A stretch of 64,000 bases of DNA from positions 1,426,001 through 1,490,000 of the forward strand of contig NZ_FXAZ01000001.1 in the NCBI RefSeq assembly GCF_900177815.1, in the 5' to 3' direction. Numbering within the stretch: the stretch's first letter is position 1; every line of letters begins with the position of its first letter. The position numbers and the translations under genes were made by a program. Of the stretch, positions 27,060 to 35,576 are shown piece after piece. Source of the DNA: Paenibacillus aquistagni. Its GTDB lineage: Bacteria; Bacillota; Bacilli; Paenibacillales; Paenibacillaceae. Under the pieces are notes generated by a model, which made no database searches, was not told the DNA's origin, and saw only the letters and a program-made list of their open reading frames with translations.

Positions 27060-27883
27060 TACTTGGATGCATGAGCTGGGACCTGTGCATGCTCATGCTG
27101 ACAGTTAGAACAAAATACCGCTTGTCGACCATTAATCTGTGTTTCTTCAAGCACCGAGTCACATTGCACGCAATGTGCGCCAGCTCGATTAGCAACAGCA
27201 TAAATCTTATCTGCCGATGAATCTTCTGCTTCAAAGGAGTCCTTTAACCACTCCGTCAGTGCATGATACAGTGCTTGATAATCTTCATCATTCAAGGTTT
27301 CAATTCGTACCGTCGGCAGAAGTCCTGCACGAAAAGCGATCTCGTCAGCAAGCGTAGATGATATTCCAGCAATAAGGGCTGGATTTGAAAGTGCCGTTTT
27401 CAAGGACGATCTGCGCTTTTCAAAACGCTGCTTTAGAAGGGCTGGCGACATATTTCTCGACAATGGCTCAGGCCCCACTGCTTTCAGCTGCTCATCCAAC
27501 TCCCTTGCGCTGATCCACTGTAACGTAATAGATCTTGCCCCAGCTATGCTCCAGCTTCCATCATCAAACGCAATAGACAGCTGCCATTTCTGCTGAGCAT
27601 CCTGAGCATCATCCTTATTAAAGTCATGGGTATGGGTCGTTAGTTGACCAAGACTCGTCATATTTAACATCAAGCGATGTCCGTCATCCAAATGAAAAAT
27701 AATGGATTTGCTTCTGCGTTCCGCATAGAGCAGCTGTCTGCCAACCAGCTGTTCTTGCAACTCTGTCAACGTCACATTGGCCCAAGACTCCTTCTGCAGC
27801 TTAACAGCACGAATCCGCTGCCCTACAAATCGCTGATCAAGCTTTTTACGCTCACGCTCGATTTCTGGAAGTTCCCACATCAT
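27059..27883 (-). CDS. Fpg/Nei-family protein lacking the catalytic N-terminal proline
   Basis: A 274-residue protein with the family layout: the N-terminal ELPEIE segment, a central helix-two-turn-helix with the PALIAGISSTLADEI region, and a C-terminal four-Cys zinc finger (HCVQCDSVLEE, then FCSNCQ). In active Fpg/Nei the residue before ELPE is Pro, exposed by Met removal. Here it is Trp (MMWELPE), which should also block Met removal. The zinc finger lacks the usual R/TxxC ending. It is coupled to nfo and overlaps the HAD gene by about 32 bases. A damage-binding or altered-activity role is possible. Confidence 0.82.
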   Translation of the reverse strand: MMWELPEIERERKKLDQRFVGQRIRAVKLQKESWANVTLTELQEQLVGRQLLYAERRSKSIIFHLDDGHRLMLNMTSLGQLTTHTHDFNKDDAQDAQQKWQLSIAFDDGSWSIAGARSITLQWISARELDEQLKAVGPEPLSRNMSPALLKQRFEKRRSSLKTALSNPALIAGISSTLADEIAFRAGLLPTVRIETLNDEDYQALYHALTEWLKDSFEAEDSSADKIYAVANRAGAHCVQCDSVLEETQINGRQAVFCSNCQHEHAQVPAHASK

Positions 27884-28751
27884 ATCTCTTCCTCTCTGTA
27901 TGCTTCATTACACCTTGATTTCGAGTATATTCTCTGTATAACCAATCCTTCATCTCAGCTAACGTGCTGCAGATCACTTCAGGCTCTACACCGGATGATG
28001 CTTTATAGGATGCAAGATTCTCCGACGTGGTCACACCTGTAAGCACCAGCGCAGTACGACATCCAGCTCGCGCGCCTGCCAGCATATCCGTCATCATGTT
28101 GTCTCCAATAACGATAGCCTCCTGCGGTGTGCACTGAAGCCGATCAAGCGCAATATTCATTATAATGGGCTCAGGCTTGCCAATATAAATAGGCTTCACG
28201 CCTGACGCCGCTTCAATCGCTCGGCTAAGACTGCCTGAGCCTGGAGACAGCCCTCGATCTGATGGCAGCATAACATCAGGATTCGTTGCGATAAACACGG
28301 CACCTTTGCGCACTGCCGTGGAGGCTGCCTCAAGCTTTGCATAATTGAAGCTCCGATCGATTCCTTGTACGACGACCTCAATCTCACCCGCGTAAGCTTC
28401 ATCCATCTCGACAGTCCAATTCAATCCAGCTTCATTACAGGCCTGCTCAAGACCCGTTTCTCCTATCATATATACCCGTTTTCCTTCATAATTACGCTTA
28501 ATGTACAAAGCTGCAGCTTGAGCCGTTGTAAGCACATCTTCCGGGCGTGCAGGGATATCCATGTGGTTGAGCAGCCCTGACACCTCCTCCGCCGTTCTTG
28601 AAGAATTGTTCGTCACGAACAAATACGGAATGCTCCACTCCTGTAGCGCACGAATGAAGAGTTCCGCACCATCAATTCGTTCTGATCCATGAAACATCGT
28701 TCCATCCAAATCAATAAGCGCATATATTCGACCCGATGCAGAAGTCATCAT
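27852..28751 (-). CDS. HAD-superfamily phosphatase, NagD/AraL-like
   Basis: About 299 residues of the class IIA HAD family. Motif I is LIDLDGTMFHG, motif II includes FVTNNSSRT, the lysine is in YIGKPEP and the last motif is VIGDNMMTDMLAGARAG. Relatives dephosphorylate sugar phosphates or p-nitrophenyl phosphate. Three ATG codons in a row (28748-28754) are possible starts; the one at 28751 is 7 bases from AAAGGG. It overlaps the Fpg-like gene. Confidence 0.88.
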   Translation of the reverse strand: MMTSASGRIYALIDLDGTMFHGSERIDGAELFIRALQEWSIPYLFVTNNSSRTAEEVSGLLNHMDIPARPEDVLTTAQAAALYIKRNYEGKRVYMIGETGLEQACNEAGLNWTVEMDEAYAGEIEVVVQGIDRSFNYAKLEAASTAVRKGAVFIATNPDVMLPSDRGLSPGSGSLSRAIEAASGVKPIYIGKPEPIIMNIALDRLQCTPQEAIVIGDNMMTDMLAGARAGCRTALVLTGVTTSENLASYKASSGVEPEVICSTLAEMKDWLYREYTRNQGVMKHTERKRYDVGTSRNRA

Positions 28752-28851
28752 CATCCATCCCTTTCGCATCGGCCATTTATTAATTTATAACATTAATTAA
28801 CGACCGCTTTATTATCAATTCAATATTCGCATTCGACAGCGCCCTCTTCGG

Positions 28852-29943
28852 CTAGCTCTCGTTCTGCTCCGATTGCTTAAGCACATGATCAACCCATTTC
28901 TCGACGGCATACCCATCTCGAATCGTAGGCGCAAGTTCGCTCCAGCGCTCGTCACCAGCTTGACGCAGAATAAAATGATGCAGTGCTGCTGTGTGACTGT
29001 CCTGAAACACGCCAAGGGTTGCTTTATCATCTGGAAGCAGCTCCAACGCTGATGGAATAGGCAGTACCGGAACCGTTCCATCTAATAAATGAAGGGTTGG
29101 ACGTTTATCTTTTTCCAGATCGGCTGTAATGCTTCCTTTTGTGCCGACAATGTCAATTCGGAAGGCATCCGCGCCATACGCGATACGCGACACTTCTACT
29201 TGTCCTCTAACCCCTTGCTCCGTCTGATAGGCCATTGTCGCCCAATCATCAACCTTCACGCGCACATGATCCGCTGCTCCAGCCGCAGAGGGACGTTCTG
29301 GCACGAACGTATACGCTTGACCGTCAACATGCTTGAACTCACCAAATAAATGACGCACAAGGTCAAGCGCATGAACACCAATATCGGTAATCGCACCGCC
29401 TCCTGACAAGGAGTCGCTAAGCCTCCAGCTCACCGGCCGCTTTGCATTCAGGTAACCTGAGCGCAGATACGTAACTTTACACTGCAATACCTCTCCAAGG
29501 ACGCCTTCAAGGAGCCATTCCCGCATATGCATTACAGCAGGATGATATCGAAATACAAAAGCAAGCTGCTCGTTATATTGCTCGGGAATGTCCTGAAGCA
29601 GGGCACGAGTCGCTTGACCGCTCTCCGTCACAGGCTTCTCGCAATAAATCGCTTTGCCATGCTGTACTGCAGCTTTAACCTGCTCCGCATGCAGCGAATT
29701 AGGCGTACAAATGCTTACAGCTTGCGTTTGTTCACGCTTCAAAGCTTCATTAAGATCTGACGTAATATAAGAAAAGCCAATCTGTTCAGCTTGATGCTTA
29801 AGCTCCTCAGGTCTTCTTGTCACCAATGCATCCAGTACTGGCGTTAATGGCAGTGGCTTAATAATCGGCAGCGTCCTGAGCGCGACCATATGTGTCTTTG
29901 CAATGGTTCCAAAACCAACGATGGTAAACCCAAGTGTATTCAT
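28852..29943 (-). CDS. Gfo/Idh/MocA-family oxidoreductase
   Basis: About 363 residues. An N-terminal Rossmann domain (FTIVGFGTIAKTHM) is followed by the family motif IYCEKPVTESG and a C-terminal substrate domain with the catalytic-region GGGAITDIGVHALDLV. It should oxidise or reduce a sugar, inositol or similar ligand with NAD(P). The long frame to 30024 is not used; the ATG at 29943 has GAGAGG nine bases upstream. Substrate unknown. Confidence 0.9.
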   Translation of the reverse strand: MNTLGFTIVGFGTIAKTHMVALRTLPIIKPLPLTPVLDALVTRRPEELKHQAEQIGFSYITSDLNEALKREQTQAVSICTPNSLHAEQVKAAVQHGKAIYCEKPVTESGQATRALLQDIPEQYNEQLAFVFRYHPAVMHMREWLLEGVLGEVLQCKVTYLRSGYLNAKRPVSWRLSDSLSGGGAITDIGVHALDLVRHLFGEFKHVDGQAYTFVPERPSAAGAADHVRVKVDDWATMAYQTEQGVRGQVEVSRIAYGADAFRIDIVGTKGSITADLEKDKRPTLHLLDGTVPVLPIPSALELLPDDKATLGVFQDSHTAALHHFILRQAGDERWSELAPTIRDGYAVEKWVDHVLKQSEQNES

Positions 29944-30020
29944 CTCCATCCGCCTCTCTTCTATGTATAACGCATCTGTAGTTGATGCTTCATTCATTGT
30001 AATGAACCCGCAGCCAACAG

Positions 30021-30125
30021 GCAAGGGAAGGACATGATTTCGACAGCATTAGCGATAGAGACCAGTCGAACCACAGAGAATGCGGTAGCCACGTGGAAAA
30101 GGCATCATTTTTTGTCATTCCCTGC
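30021..30125. ncRNA. Candidate structured RNA with pseudoknot
   Basis: An outer stem of about 16 base pairs forms between 30021-30038 and 30104-30125 (GGGAA with TTCCC, GAC with GTC, ATGAT with ATCAT). Inside it, TTCGAC (30039-30044) can pair with GTCGAA (30065-30070) while GCATT (30046-30050) pairs with AATGC (30079-30083), an H-type pseudoknot. A GCC/GGC hairpin (30088-30090 with 30101-30103) follows. No Rfam family is recognised. It lies between rnz and the Gfo gene; it could be the Gfo leader (minus) or a plus-strand RNA ending at the terminator at 30165. Confidence 0.4.
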
Positions 30126-30164
30126 GCTTTCCCGAGAAATAATTTGAGCCTCTGGAAATAAAAG

Positions 30165-30187
30165 AAACGGCTGAAACAGCCGTTTTA
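30165..30187. terminator. Bidirectional intrinsic terminator
   Basis: AAACGGCTG and CAGCCGTTT pair around a 3-base loop. TTTTA follows on the plus strand and a T-rich stretch on the minus strand. It can end rnz transcription (minus) or a plus-strand RNA from the structured region next to it. Confidence 0.75.
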
Positions 30188-30235
30188 CAGCATAACATCT
30201 ACATTCTTTCTCGACGGGCCCTCTTGCATTCGATA

Positions 30236-31162
30236 TTACTCAGCATCAACCGCGATTGCCTCAAGCTCTTCTGCAAGATAAGTCTCAGCGAATACCTCTC
30301 TTGCTTCGCTCAGCAATTGATCCATCTGCTCTTCGTCTTTGTAGCGGGAGCTGAAGTGCGTCAGCGCGAGCTTCTTCACCCCTGCCCTATCCGCAATTCT
30401 CGCTGCCTGCTTCGCAGTGGAATGGCCGAATTCGTGAGCATGCTCCACTCGATCCTCCATAAAAGTTGCTTCATGCACGAGGAGATTGACGTGGCGAGCA
30501 AGCCGAACAGCATGATCACAGGGACGAGTATCTCCCAATATCGCGACAGAGCGTCCTGGAATGGATTCTCCAAGCACAGAAGCAGCAAACAGAAACTCCC
30601 CGTCCGGCAGCTGAACATCCTTGCCTTGCTTCAATTGGCCGTATACTGGGCCTGGTGGAATGCCCTTCTCCTTTAGCAGCTCAAACTTCAGCCGACCTGG
30701 ACGATCTTTTTCTTGAATCCGGTACCCTAAGCATGGGACTCGATGGTCTAATGGCAAGGCCGTGACCGAAAAAGTATCATCTGACCAAATGACGCCTCCG
30801 TCGACTTCCTTAATGACTAATGGATAAGGAACTTGGGTATGGCTGACTTCAAATACGATCTTCATATAATCCCCAAGCCCTGGAGGACCAAATACGGTCA
30901 GCGGCTTGGTTCCTCCCTGATGGCCTCTGCTCGACAAGAGACCAGGCAGGCCAAAGAGATGATCACCATGCAAATGCGTAATAAAAATAAATTCGCACTT
31001 GCTAAGCTTAAGCGAGGAGCGCAGCACCTGATGCTGGGTTCCTTCACCGCAATCAAACATCCAAAAGGTCCCGCGTTCTTCATACAAACGCAATGCAATG
31101 CTGCTCACATTACGCTTGGTGGTCGGCATGCCCGCACCTGTACCAAGAAAGTATACATCCAT
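30236..31162 (-). CDS. rnz: Ribonuclease Z
   Basis: A 308-residue metallo-beta-lactamase-fold endonuclease that trims tRNA 3' ends. It begins MDVYFLGTGAGMPTTKRNVS, typical of bacterial tRNase Z, and has the zinc motif THLHGDHLFGLPGLL, the exosite region in the middle, HEATF and a late LTHFSSRY. Its length is normal. A terminator at 30165 follows it. Confidence 0.95.
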   Translation of the reverse strand: MDVYFLGTGAGMPTTKRNVSSIALRLYEERGTFWMFDCGEGTQHQVLRSSLKLSKCEFIFITHLHGDHLFGLPGLLSSRGHQGGTKPLTVFGPPGLGDYMKIVFEVSHTQVPYPLVIKEVDGGVIWSDDTFSVTALPLDHRVPCLGYRIQEKDRPGRLKFELLKEKGIPPGPVYGQLKQGKDVQLPDGEFLFAASVLGESIPGRSVAILGDTRPCDHAVRLARHVNLLVHEATFMEDRVEHAHEFGHSTAKQAARIADRAGVKKLALTHFSSRYKDEEQMDQLLSEAREVFAETYLAEELEAIAVDAE

Positions 31163-31200
31163 CTGTTACACCTTCATTTCTCTTACATCAATGATGGCTG

Positions 31201-31237
31201 AAAGGCCCCTGCACCATCAAGTGATACAGAGGCCTTT
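31201..31237 (-). terminator. Intrinsic terminator after metH
   Basis: AAAGGCCCCTG and CAGAGGCCTTT form an 11-base stem around a 15-base loop between metH and rnz. The T tract is weak in both directions. Confidence 0.6.
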
Positions 31238-31327
31238 ACCTATGTCTATCTTATCATGACCGAAAACAACTTTCATTAAGCAGAATGTTCAATATTCTAT
31301 CAAAATGTATTCATTGAACACAAAAGA

Positions 31328-34300
31328 CTATGCCTTATCAACATTAAAATATTGGGCTTGAGGATGTGCAAACACCATCGCACTAACTGAAGCCTCAGGC
31401 TCCATCATACAGCCTTCTGTTAGAATAACGTCGATATCCTCTGGCTTCATCAGCTTGAACAGCGGCTCCTGATCCTCAAGATTCGGGCAAGCAGGGTATC
31501 CAAACGATACGCGAATGCCTTGATAGCGGGCACCGAAGCGTTCCTTCATCGTCATGCTCTCTGGATCAGGATAGCCCCATACTTCGCGCATCATGTGATG
31601 CACGCGTTCAGCTAGACCTTCAGCCAGCTCAAGAGCGAGCGATTGCAGCGCATGCGAGCGCAAGTATTGCCCTTCCTGCTTCCACTGCTCGGCTTGATCA
31701 CGTATGCCGCGTCCTGCTGTTACAACTAGGAAGCCCACATAGTCCATCACGCCGCTCTCCTTCGTACGGAGGAAGTCGGACAAGCAAAGGTACGGCTCAA
31801 CCTGCTGCCTTGGGAATGTAAAGGTATGAAGAAGCTCCTTGTGATTCTCCGGATTATAAATATGAATAGAATCGCCTTCCGACTGAGCCGGGAAGAACCG
31901 ATACATGGCATTGGCCTGCAGCAGTCCATTGGCAGAGCCTTCGCGAAGCAAAGATTCCACTATCTCTTTTAGCTCCAGAACCTTTGGATCCTTCTCCGCA
32001 ACGAGCTTCTCTACATTTCCTTTAAGACCCAGATGATGGCCTAGAAGCATCTGCATGTTCAAATACGGTACGATCTGCTGTGTTGGAATATCTCGCAGCA
32101 CATGGCGATCACAATCAGGCGGAAGATATACATCCGCTTCTTTGATGCTTGAGCGCACGGCCCTTGTCAGCACAGGCAGCGTCTTCTCTTCCTCTTGTTC
32201 GCGGGCAAGACGCTCCTTGTGTGCGCGCAGCTCCTCTACGAGCACATGCCGCTCTTCATTATTCATAATTCTGTTGGCGATATCGAGTCCATCCATCGCA
32301 TCCTTCGCATAGAGGACCAAGCCGTCATATTCAGGACTAATCCGGTTCTTCGTAAACTTTCTCGTTAAGGCTGCACCGCCTACCAGAATCGGAACATCAA
32401 TCCCAGCCGTGCGTAGATCCTGTGCCGTAATGACCATCTGCTGTGCTGATTTGACTAGCAAGCCTGACAGTCCAATCGCATCAGGCTTCTCCCGACGATA
32501 AGCTTCAATAAGCTGCTCTGGCGGAACCTTGATCCCTAGATTGACAATGTTGTAGCCATTGTTAGCAAGAATAATCTCGACAAGGTTTTTTCCGATATCG
32601 TGCACATCGCCCTTTACTGTCGCGAGCAGAATTTTGCCTTTAACCGCTGATTCCGCCTTCTCCATGTGAGGCTCCAAGAAAGAAACGGATGCCTTCATCA
32701 CTTCCGCACTTTGCAGCACCTCTGCCACAATCAGCTCGTTGGCATTAAAGAGGCGACCGACCTCTTCCATCCCTTTCATAAGCGGGCCATTAATAATATC
32801 AAGCGGTGAATACTTGCTTAAGGCTTCGGACAAGTCAGGGGTCAGCCCTTCCTTTGTACCTTCAACCACATAGGATGCCAGCCGCTCTTCCAACGTTAGA
32901 TTGCTTGCTTTCTCCTTCTTCTCCACCTTGCGATTGCGGAATGCAGCTACAAATGCGGCCAGCGTCTCATCATTCGTGTTGTAGAGCAATTCCTCTGAGA
33001 GCTTGCGCTCTTGTTCGGGAATGGACGCATAGCGTTCCAGCTTCTCTGTGTTCACAATGGCGTAATCAAGTCCCGCCTTCGTGCATTCGTACAAAAATAC
33101 CGAGTTCAGCACTTCGCGGCCAGCTTCAGGCAGACCAAAGGAAATATTGCTGATGCCAAGAATCGTCTTCACTCCAGGCAGTGTTTCCTTAATCAGTCGG
33201 ATGCCCTCCACTGTCTCTTTTGCAGATCCTATATACTGTTCGTCGCCTGTACCTACAGGGAACACGAGCGGATCAAAAATAATATCTTCTGGAGCAATGC
33301 CGTAATCATTCACAAGAATGTCATGCGAGCGCTTGGCAACTTCCAGCTTATCTTCACGCGTAATGGCCTGCCCGCGCTCATCAATCGTTCCGACAACCAG
33401 CGCACCGCCAAAGCGATGCACGAGCGGAACGACCTGCTCGAACTTCTCCAGACCATCCTCTAAGTTAACAGAGTTAATAATGGCTTTACCCTGTGTATAT
33501 TTCAGCGACATTTCAATCACATTGCGGTCAGTCGAATCAATTACAAGCGGAACCTTCACCTTTTTTACAACCTCTTGTAAAAAGGATGCCATATCTTCTA
33601 CTTCATCCCGATCCGGGTCCTGCAAACAGACATCGATAACATGTGCGCCATTCTTCACTTGAGCGCGCGCAACCTCAGAAGCTTCCTCAATCTTGCCTTC
33701 GCTGATCAAGCGCTTGAATTTGCGGGAACCAAGCACATTGGTCCGCTCACCAACCATATAAGGCCGTCCTTCATCTTCGATATAGACAGTCTCGATGCCA
33801 GACACTGCTGGCGCATGCTCGCCGTATTGTCGACGAGGCAGGTAATTGGACATCACCTTTACCATTTCTGCGATATGCGCAGGCGTCGTTCCGCAGCAGC
33901 CTCCAGCGATATTCAGCCAGCCCTGCTCTGCGAAGGTCCCGAGCTTGCGCGCAAGCGATTCCGGCGACTCATGATACTGGCCATTCTCATCGGGAAGTCC
34001 AGCATTCGGGTAGCAGCTGACTGCCGCATTCGCAATGGTTGCCAATGTGCGCAGATGGTCTCTCATGAATTCCGGCCCAGTGGCACAGTTCAGGCCAATC
34101 GATATCGGCTTCAAATGCTCCAAGGAAATGTAAAACGATTCAATATTCTGGCCAGCAAGCGTCGTTCCCATCGGTTCGATCGTGCCCGAGATCATAATCG
34201 GCAGTTCCTTGCCCGAGTCTTGCAGCGCGCGCTGTATCCCGATAGAGCCCGCCTTGACGTTAAGCGTATCCTGTGACGTTTCTAGGAGGAGGCAGTCTAC

Positions 34301-34765
34301 TCCCGTCTCGATCAACGCCATCGCCTGCTCATAATAGCTGTCCACCAGCTCGTCAAATGTTACCCCGCCGGTTACCGACAACGTCTTTGTTGTCGGCCCC
34401 ATAGCCCCTGCCGCATAACGAGGATGCTCTGGTGTGCTATACTTCTTAACGGCTTCAACCGCCAATCGGCCCGCAGCAAGATTCAGTTCTCGCGTGCGGT
34501 CCTGCAAATCATATTCGGCAAGTACAACACTTGTCGCTCCGAATGTATTCGTCTCAATGATATCTGCTCCCGCAGCAAGGTATTGTTCATGTATACTAGA
34601 GATGAGATCAGGACGCGTGACGACAAGAATCTCGTTACAACCGTCAAGACTTTCTCCCCCAAAGTCATCTTCGGTAAGATCCGCTTGCTGAATCATTGTG
34701 CCCATGGCACCATCTAATATAAGAATGCGCTCTTGCAAACTTTCTTCTAGCGTACGTTTACTCAT
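31328..34765 (-). CDS. metH: Cobalamin-dependent methionine synthase
   Basis: An 1145-residue, four-module enzyme that transfers a methyl group from methyltetrahydrofolate to homocysteine. Modules in order: homocysteine domain with zinc cysteines (GGCCGTTP near 310), pterin-binding domain (about 340-620), cobalamin cap and Rossmann domain with the lower-ligand motif DVHDIGKN, and the SAM-dependent activation domain with GYPACPNLEDQ near the end. It is complete. It is divergent from the acireductone dioxygenase gene. I found no S-box or cobalamin riboswitch in the short upstream region. Confidence 0.97.
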   Translation of the reverse strand: MSKRTLEESLQERILILDGAMGTMIQQADLTEDDFGGESLDGCNEILVVTRPDLISSIHEQYLAAGADIIETNTFGATSVVLAEYDLQDRTRELNLAAGRLAVEAVKKYSTPEHPRYAAGAMGPTTKTLSVTGGVTFDELVDSYYEQAMALIETGVDCLLLETSQDTLNVKAGSIGIQRALQDSGKELPIMISGTIEPMGTTLAGQNIESFYISLEHLKPISIGLNCATGPEFMRDHLRTLATIANAAVSCYPNAGLPDENGQYHESPESLARKLGTFAEQGWLNIAGGCCGTTPAHIAEMVKVMSNYLPRRQYGEHAPAVSGIETVYIEDEGRPYMVGERTNVLGSRKFKRLISEGKIEEASEVARAQVKNGAHVIDVCLQDPDRDEVEDMASFLQEVVKKVKVPLVIDSTDRNVIEMSLKYTQGKAIINSVNLEDGLEKFEQVVPLVHRFGGALVVGTIDERGQAITREDKLEVAKRSHDILVNDYGIAPEDIIFDPLVFPVGTGDEQYIGSAKETVEGIRLIKETLPGVKTILGISNISFGLPEAGREVLNSVFLYECTKAGLDYAIVNTEKLERYASIPEQERKLSEELLYNTNDETLAAFVAAFRNRKVEKKEKASNLTLEERLASYVVEGTKEGLTPDLSEALSKYSPLDIINGPLMKGMEEVGRLFNANELIVAEVLQSAEVMKASVSFLEPHMEKAESAVKGKILLATVKGDVHDIGKNLVEIILANNGYNIVNLGIKVPPEQLIEAYRREKPDAIGLSGLLVKSAQQMVITAQDLRTAGIDVPILVGGAALTRKFTKNRISPEYDGLVLYAKDAMDGLDIANRIMNNEERHVLVEELRAHKERLAREQEEEKTLPVLTRAVRSSIKEADVYLPPDCDRHVLRDIPTQQIVPYLNMQMLLGHHLGLKGNVEKLVAEKDPKVLELKEIVESLLREGSANGLLQANAMYRFFPAQSEGDSIHIYNPENHKELLHTFTFPRQQVEPYLCLSDFLRTKESGVMDYVGFLVVTAGRGIRDQAEQWKQEGQYLRSHALQSLALELAEGLAERVHHMMREVWGYPDPESMTMKERFGARYQGIRVSFGYPACPNLEDQEPLFKLMKPEDIDVILTEGCMMEPEASVSAMVFAHPQAQYFNVDKA

Positions 34766-34936
34766 CCTGTTGCCACCCTCTATCTTTACTCAAGTCCAAA
34801 ACATTAGAAATAAGTGTATCAGAACTCCTCCTATTAGGAAAGAAAGGAATTTCGGTTTGAAATGTTTCTTGCCCATTCTTTTCCTGTGTATTATAATACC
34901 AATTAATTAATCATATTGGAGAAGTGGGGAATTGAT

Positions 34937-35479
34937 ATGGCACAAATACGTATTCGCAATACAGAGCAAGTCATCACAGGAGAAGAGAACGTGCGCGCAT
35001 TCCTAAATGATCAAGGAGTATTGTACGAGCATTGGGACGCTGCGAAGCTTCCAGAAGCTTTACGTCATAGATTCAATTTGTCCGATGAAGATAAGGAGCA
35101 AATTCTCGCTGCCTTTGATGTCGAGATTCGCGACCTTGCTTCTCGCCGCGGTTACCTGACTTGGGATATTATCTCCTTGTCCGATGCTACACCTAACATT
35201 GAAGAGCTGCTTAAGAAGTTTGAGCAGGTGCATACACATACAGAGGATGAAGTACGCGCCATTACAGCTGGAGAAGGTATTTTTGTGATCAAAGGCTCTG
35301 ATGAGGTTGGCTACATGGATGTTCTTGTAGAAGAAGGCGACGTCATTTCCGTGCCTGAGAATATCCCGCATTTCTTTACCTTGACTGAGTCGAAGAAGAT
35401 TGTTGCTGTGCGCTTGTTTATTGAAACAGAAGGATGGATTGCTCATCCGTTTGAAGATCCTGCCTTCATTAAGGCATAA
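34937..35479 (+). CDS. mtnD: Acireductone dioxygenase
   Basis: A 180-residue cupin of the methionine salvage pathway that oxidises acireductone to the 2-oxo acid precursor of methionine. Metal ligands are in VHTHTEDEVRA (H-x-H-x3-E) and IPHFFTL. The ATG at 34937 is preferred to the in-frame ATG at 34916 because GTGGGG precedes it and the sequence MAQIRIRN matches the family start. The other mtn genes are not in the window. It is followed by a strong terminator. Confidence 0.93.
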   Translation: MAQIRIRNTEQVITGEENVRAFLNDQGVLYEHWDAAKLPEALRHRFNLSDEDKEQILAAFDVEIRDLASRRGYLTWDIISLSDATPNIEELLKKFEQVHTHTEDEVRAITAGEGIFVIKGSDEVGYMDVLVEEGDVISVPENIPHFFTLTESKKIVAVRLFIETEGWIAHPFEDPAFIKA

Positions 35480-35503
35480 GCGATTAATAGCGCCATTCAT
35501 GAT

Positions 35504-35538
35504 AACACCCCCGTCAGTACGAGCCTGGCGGGGGTGTT
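35504..35538. terminator. Bidirectional terminator between mtnD and the phn cluster
   Basis: AACACCCCCG and CGGGGGTGTT pair perfectly around a 15-base loop between two convergent genes. T residues follow weakly on each side. Confidence 0.75.
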
Positions 35539-35576
35539 CATATTCGTTAAGCATAGTTGAGGAGCACGGCATCCTT

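Noticed and set aside
30031-30052. Similarity to the 5' end of tmRNA (GATTTCGACAG)
   Set aside because: Only a short stretch fits; there is no alanine tRNA-like 3' end, tag reading frame or CCA, so it is not ssrA.
34766-34936. S-box or cobalamin riboswitch before metH
   Set aside because: No conserved core of either aptamer is present in the short divergent region.
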